DNA from: DATKJS01 sp050015275
GTDB taxonomy: Bacteria; Acidobacteriota; Aminicenantia; Aminicenantales; Saccharicenantaceae
Direction: 5' to 3'
DNA: 16,777 nt
Assembly (NCBI GenBank): GCA_050015275.1
Contig: JBEKBS010000037.1
Location: forward strand, 1 to 16,777
Shown: positions 16,123-16,777 of the stretch, piece by piece
Layout of the letters: each line of letters starts with the position of its first letter
Numbering within the stretch: the first letter of the stretch is position 1
The notes under the pieces: model-generated
Told to the model about the DNA's origin: nothing
The model's database searches: none
What the model saw: only the letters and a program-made list of their open reading frames with translations
Program-made: the position numbers and the translations under genes

Positions 16123-16515
16123 ATGATGGTAAAAAAAGGAATACCTTGGAGCATACTCTTGACGGGCTTATCGGTCTTGACATTGATGGCCTTGTCCCCC
16201 GGACAGACACAAATCCCGGACCAGAAGTACGAAGGGCTCCTGGGGACATGGGACGTCCAGACGGAGGGGGCCTCCTATACCTTCGTCTTCGAATTTTTCC
16301 TCGAGGACGGCATCCTCAAGGGAAAATACACCGGGCGCAGCGAAACAACGAAGATGGACAACCTGACCTTCGAGAACAACATCCTCCGCTTCTCGGTGAC
16401 GGTGAACACGATGACACTCGATTATACCGCCACCATCGACGGGGATAAGCTCTCCGGGCAGGTCACGCTGCAGTACGGGCAGGCCGACATCAGCGGGCAG
16501 AAACGGAAAAAATAG
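16123..16515 (+). CDS. Small secreted beta-rich protein, unknown function
   Basis: The 130-residue protein starts MMVKKGIPWSILLTGLSVLTLMALS, a signal peptide. The mature part opens GLLGTWDVQTEG and alternates short strands with turns (YTFVFEFFLEDG, LKGKYTGRSE, MDNLTFENNILRFSVTV, LDYTATIDGDKLSGQVTL), ending in a basic KRKK tail. This pattern resembles small lipocalin-like or calycin-like secreted domains often annotated as hypothetical; no catalytic motif is visible. AAGGGAG at 16106-16112 lies 10 bases before the ATG at 16123 and 13 before the ATG at 16126, so 16123 is preferred. The gene has its own promoter and is divergent from the ThuA operon. I cannot tell whether it takes part in glycan use. 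Confidence 0.75.
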   Translation: MMVKKGIPWSILLTGLSVLTLMALSPGQTQIPDQKYEGLLGTWDVQTEGASYTFVFEFFLEDGILKGKYTGRSETTKMDNLTFENNILRFSVTVNTMTLDYTATIDGDKLSGQVTLQYGQADISGQKRKK

Positions 16516-16525
16516 GGAGCCGAAG

Positions 16526-16543
16526 TCCCCGCCTTATTGGGGA
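16526..16543 (+). terminator. Weak hairpin after the small secreted protein gene
   Basis: TCCCC (16526-16530) and GGGGA (16539-16543) flank an 8-base loop, 10 bases after the TAG stop. The stem is only 5 bp and no T-run follows, so termination here is doubtful. Confidence 0.25.
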
Positions 16544-16553
16544 TGAGGTCGAG

Positions 16554-16590
16554 GCTTGAAAATCTCATTTCAGAGGTGGTACAGTGAGTG
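16554..16590 (+). promoter_or_regulatory. Repeated promoter box, copy B
   Basis: TTGAAA (16556-16561), spacer ATCTCATTTCAGAGGTGG (16562-16579), TACAGT (16580-16585), then GAGTG. It is 34/37 identical to the minus-strand copy at 5914-5950. Its first part, TGAAAATCTCATTTCA, contains TGAAA/TTTCA half-sites in inverted orientation, six bases apart, overlapping the -35. It is placed to drive the gene starting at 16644. Confidence 0.65.
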
Positions 16591-16614
16591 GGTGTAGGTC
16601 AGTGTTTCACCCAC
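16588..16614 (+). repeat. Inverted repeat at the predicted transcript start of the last gene
   Basis: GTGGGTG (16588-16594) is perfectly complementary to CACCCAC (16608-16614), with a 13-base loop. It overlaps the predicted transcript start near 16592, so it may act as a DNA operator rather than as an RNA hairpin. Confidence 0.45.
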
Positions 16615-16643
16615 GATTCCATAGGATCAACGGGAGGGTACCG

Positions 16644-16777
16644 ATGAAAAAGACATTGGTGGCTGCGGTCCTTTTGGGTCTGTCCTTTCTTTGCGTCCCT
16701 GCTCTTTTCGCTCAGCTCACGCCTGCGGAATTGGCCCAGCAAGCCCAATGGGAGGACTTCTTAAAGACGGCGGACGT
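16644..16777 (+). CDS. Secreted or periplasmic protein, 3'-truncated by window edge
   Basis: Only the first 44 residues are present. They begin with a classic signal peptide, MKKTLVAAVLLGLSFLCVPA, with a likely cleavage at ALFA-Q. The mature start, QLTPAELAQQAQWEDFLK, is polar and probably helical. GGGAGGG at 16632-16638 lies 5 bases before the ATG, a strong ribosome binding site. The gene shares its upstream promoter box with the GH51 and OB-fold genes and has an inverted repeat in its leader, which hints at common regulation. Too little of the protein is visible to assign a family. Confidence 0.75.
   Translation, partial: MKKTLVAAVLLGLSFLCVPALFAQLTPAELAQQAQWEDFLKTAD

Noticed and set aside
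1..16777. CRISPR array, tRNA/rRNA, insertion sequence or phage remnant
   Set aside because: I saw no regularly spaced repeats, cloverleaf-like segment, transposase motif or terminal inverted repeats on reading both strands.

Overview
The window reads as about 16.8 kb of one bacterial chromosome, GC-rich (I estimate near 60%, not computed), Gram-negative in style: most products carry Sec signal peptides, and sigma-70-like promoters and purine-rich ribosome binding sites are common. Gene style (DUF4982-type GH2, GH106, secreted GH51, small secreted beta-rich proteins) resembles Acidobacteriota or Candidatus Aminicenantes. That placement is an impression from protein flavour, not a measurement. 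I see no tRNA, rRNA, CRISPR array, transposase or phage gene.

Layout. The left edge holds the 3' part of an extended-SDR epimerase/reductase (2-835, +). Next come a secreted GH2 glycosidase (954-3449, +) and a small secreted OB-fold-like protein (3589-3984, +). That protein converges on a secreted GH51-type arabinofuranosidase (4023-5903, -) across a shared terminator. A divergent intergenic region of 267 bp leads to a large secreted GH106-type alpha-L-rhamnosidase (6171-9536, +), then an MFS transporter of FucP-like appearance (9689-10870, +) and a PfkB-family sugar kinase (10976-11908, +). The kinase converges on a 1034-residue secreted GH2 enzyme (11954-15058, -), whose upstream partner is a ThuA-like protein (15138-15923, -). 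Beyond a second divergent region lie a small secreted beta-rich protein (16123-16515, +) and the start of another secreted protein (16644 to the edge, +).

How it fits together (inference). Four secreted glycosidases with predicted galactosidase, arabinofuranosidase and rhamnosidase chemistry, one sugar permease and one sugar kinase form a plausible locus for stripping a plant-type heteroglycan or glycoside containing rhamnose, arabinose and galactose, then importing and phosphorylating released sugars. No SusC/SusD pair, TonB receptor, ABC transporter or dedicated regulator is present in the window.

The most unusual signal is regulatory. A 37-bp element, 34/37 identical in two copies and present in a weaker third copy, lies immediately upstream of three genes on both strands. 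It contains a promoter-like TTGAWA-(17/18)-TACAKT with a conserved spacer that a plain sigma-70 promoter would not need. The other clear promoters follow a consistent TTGACA-N18-TAnnnT layout.
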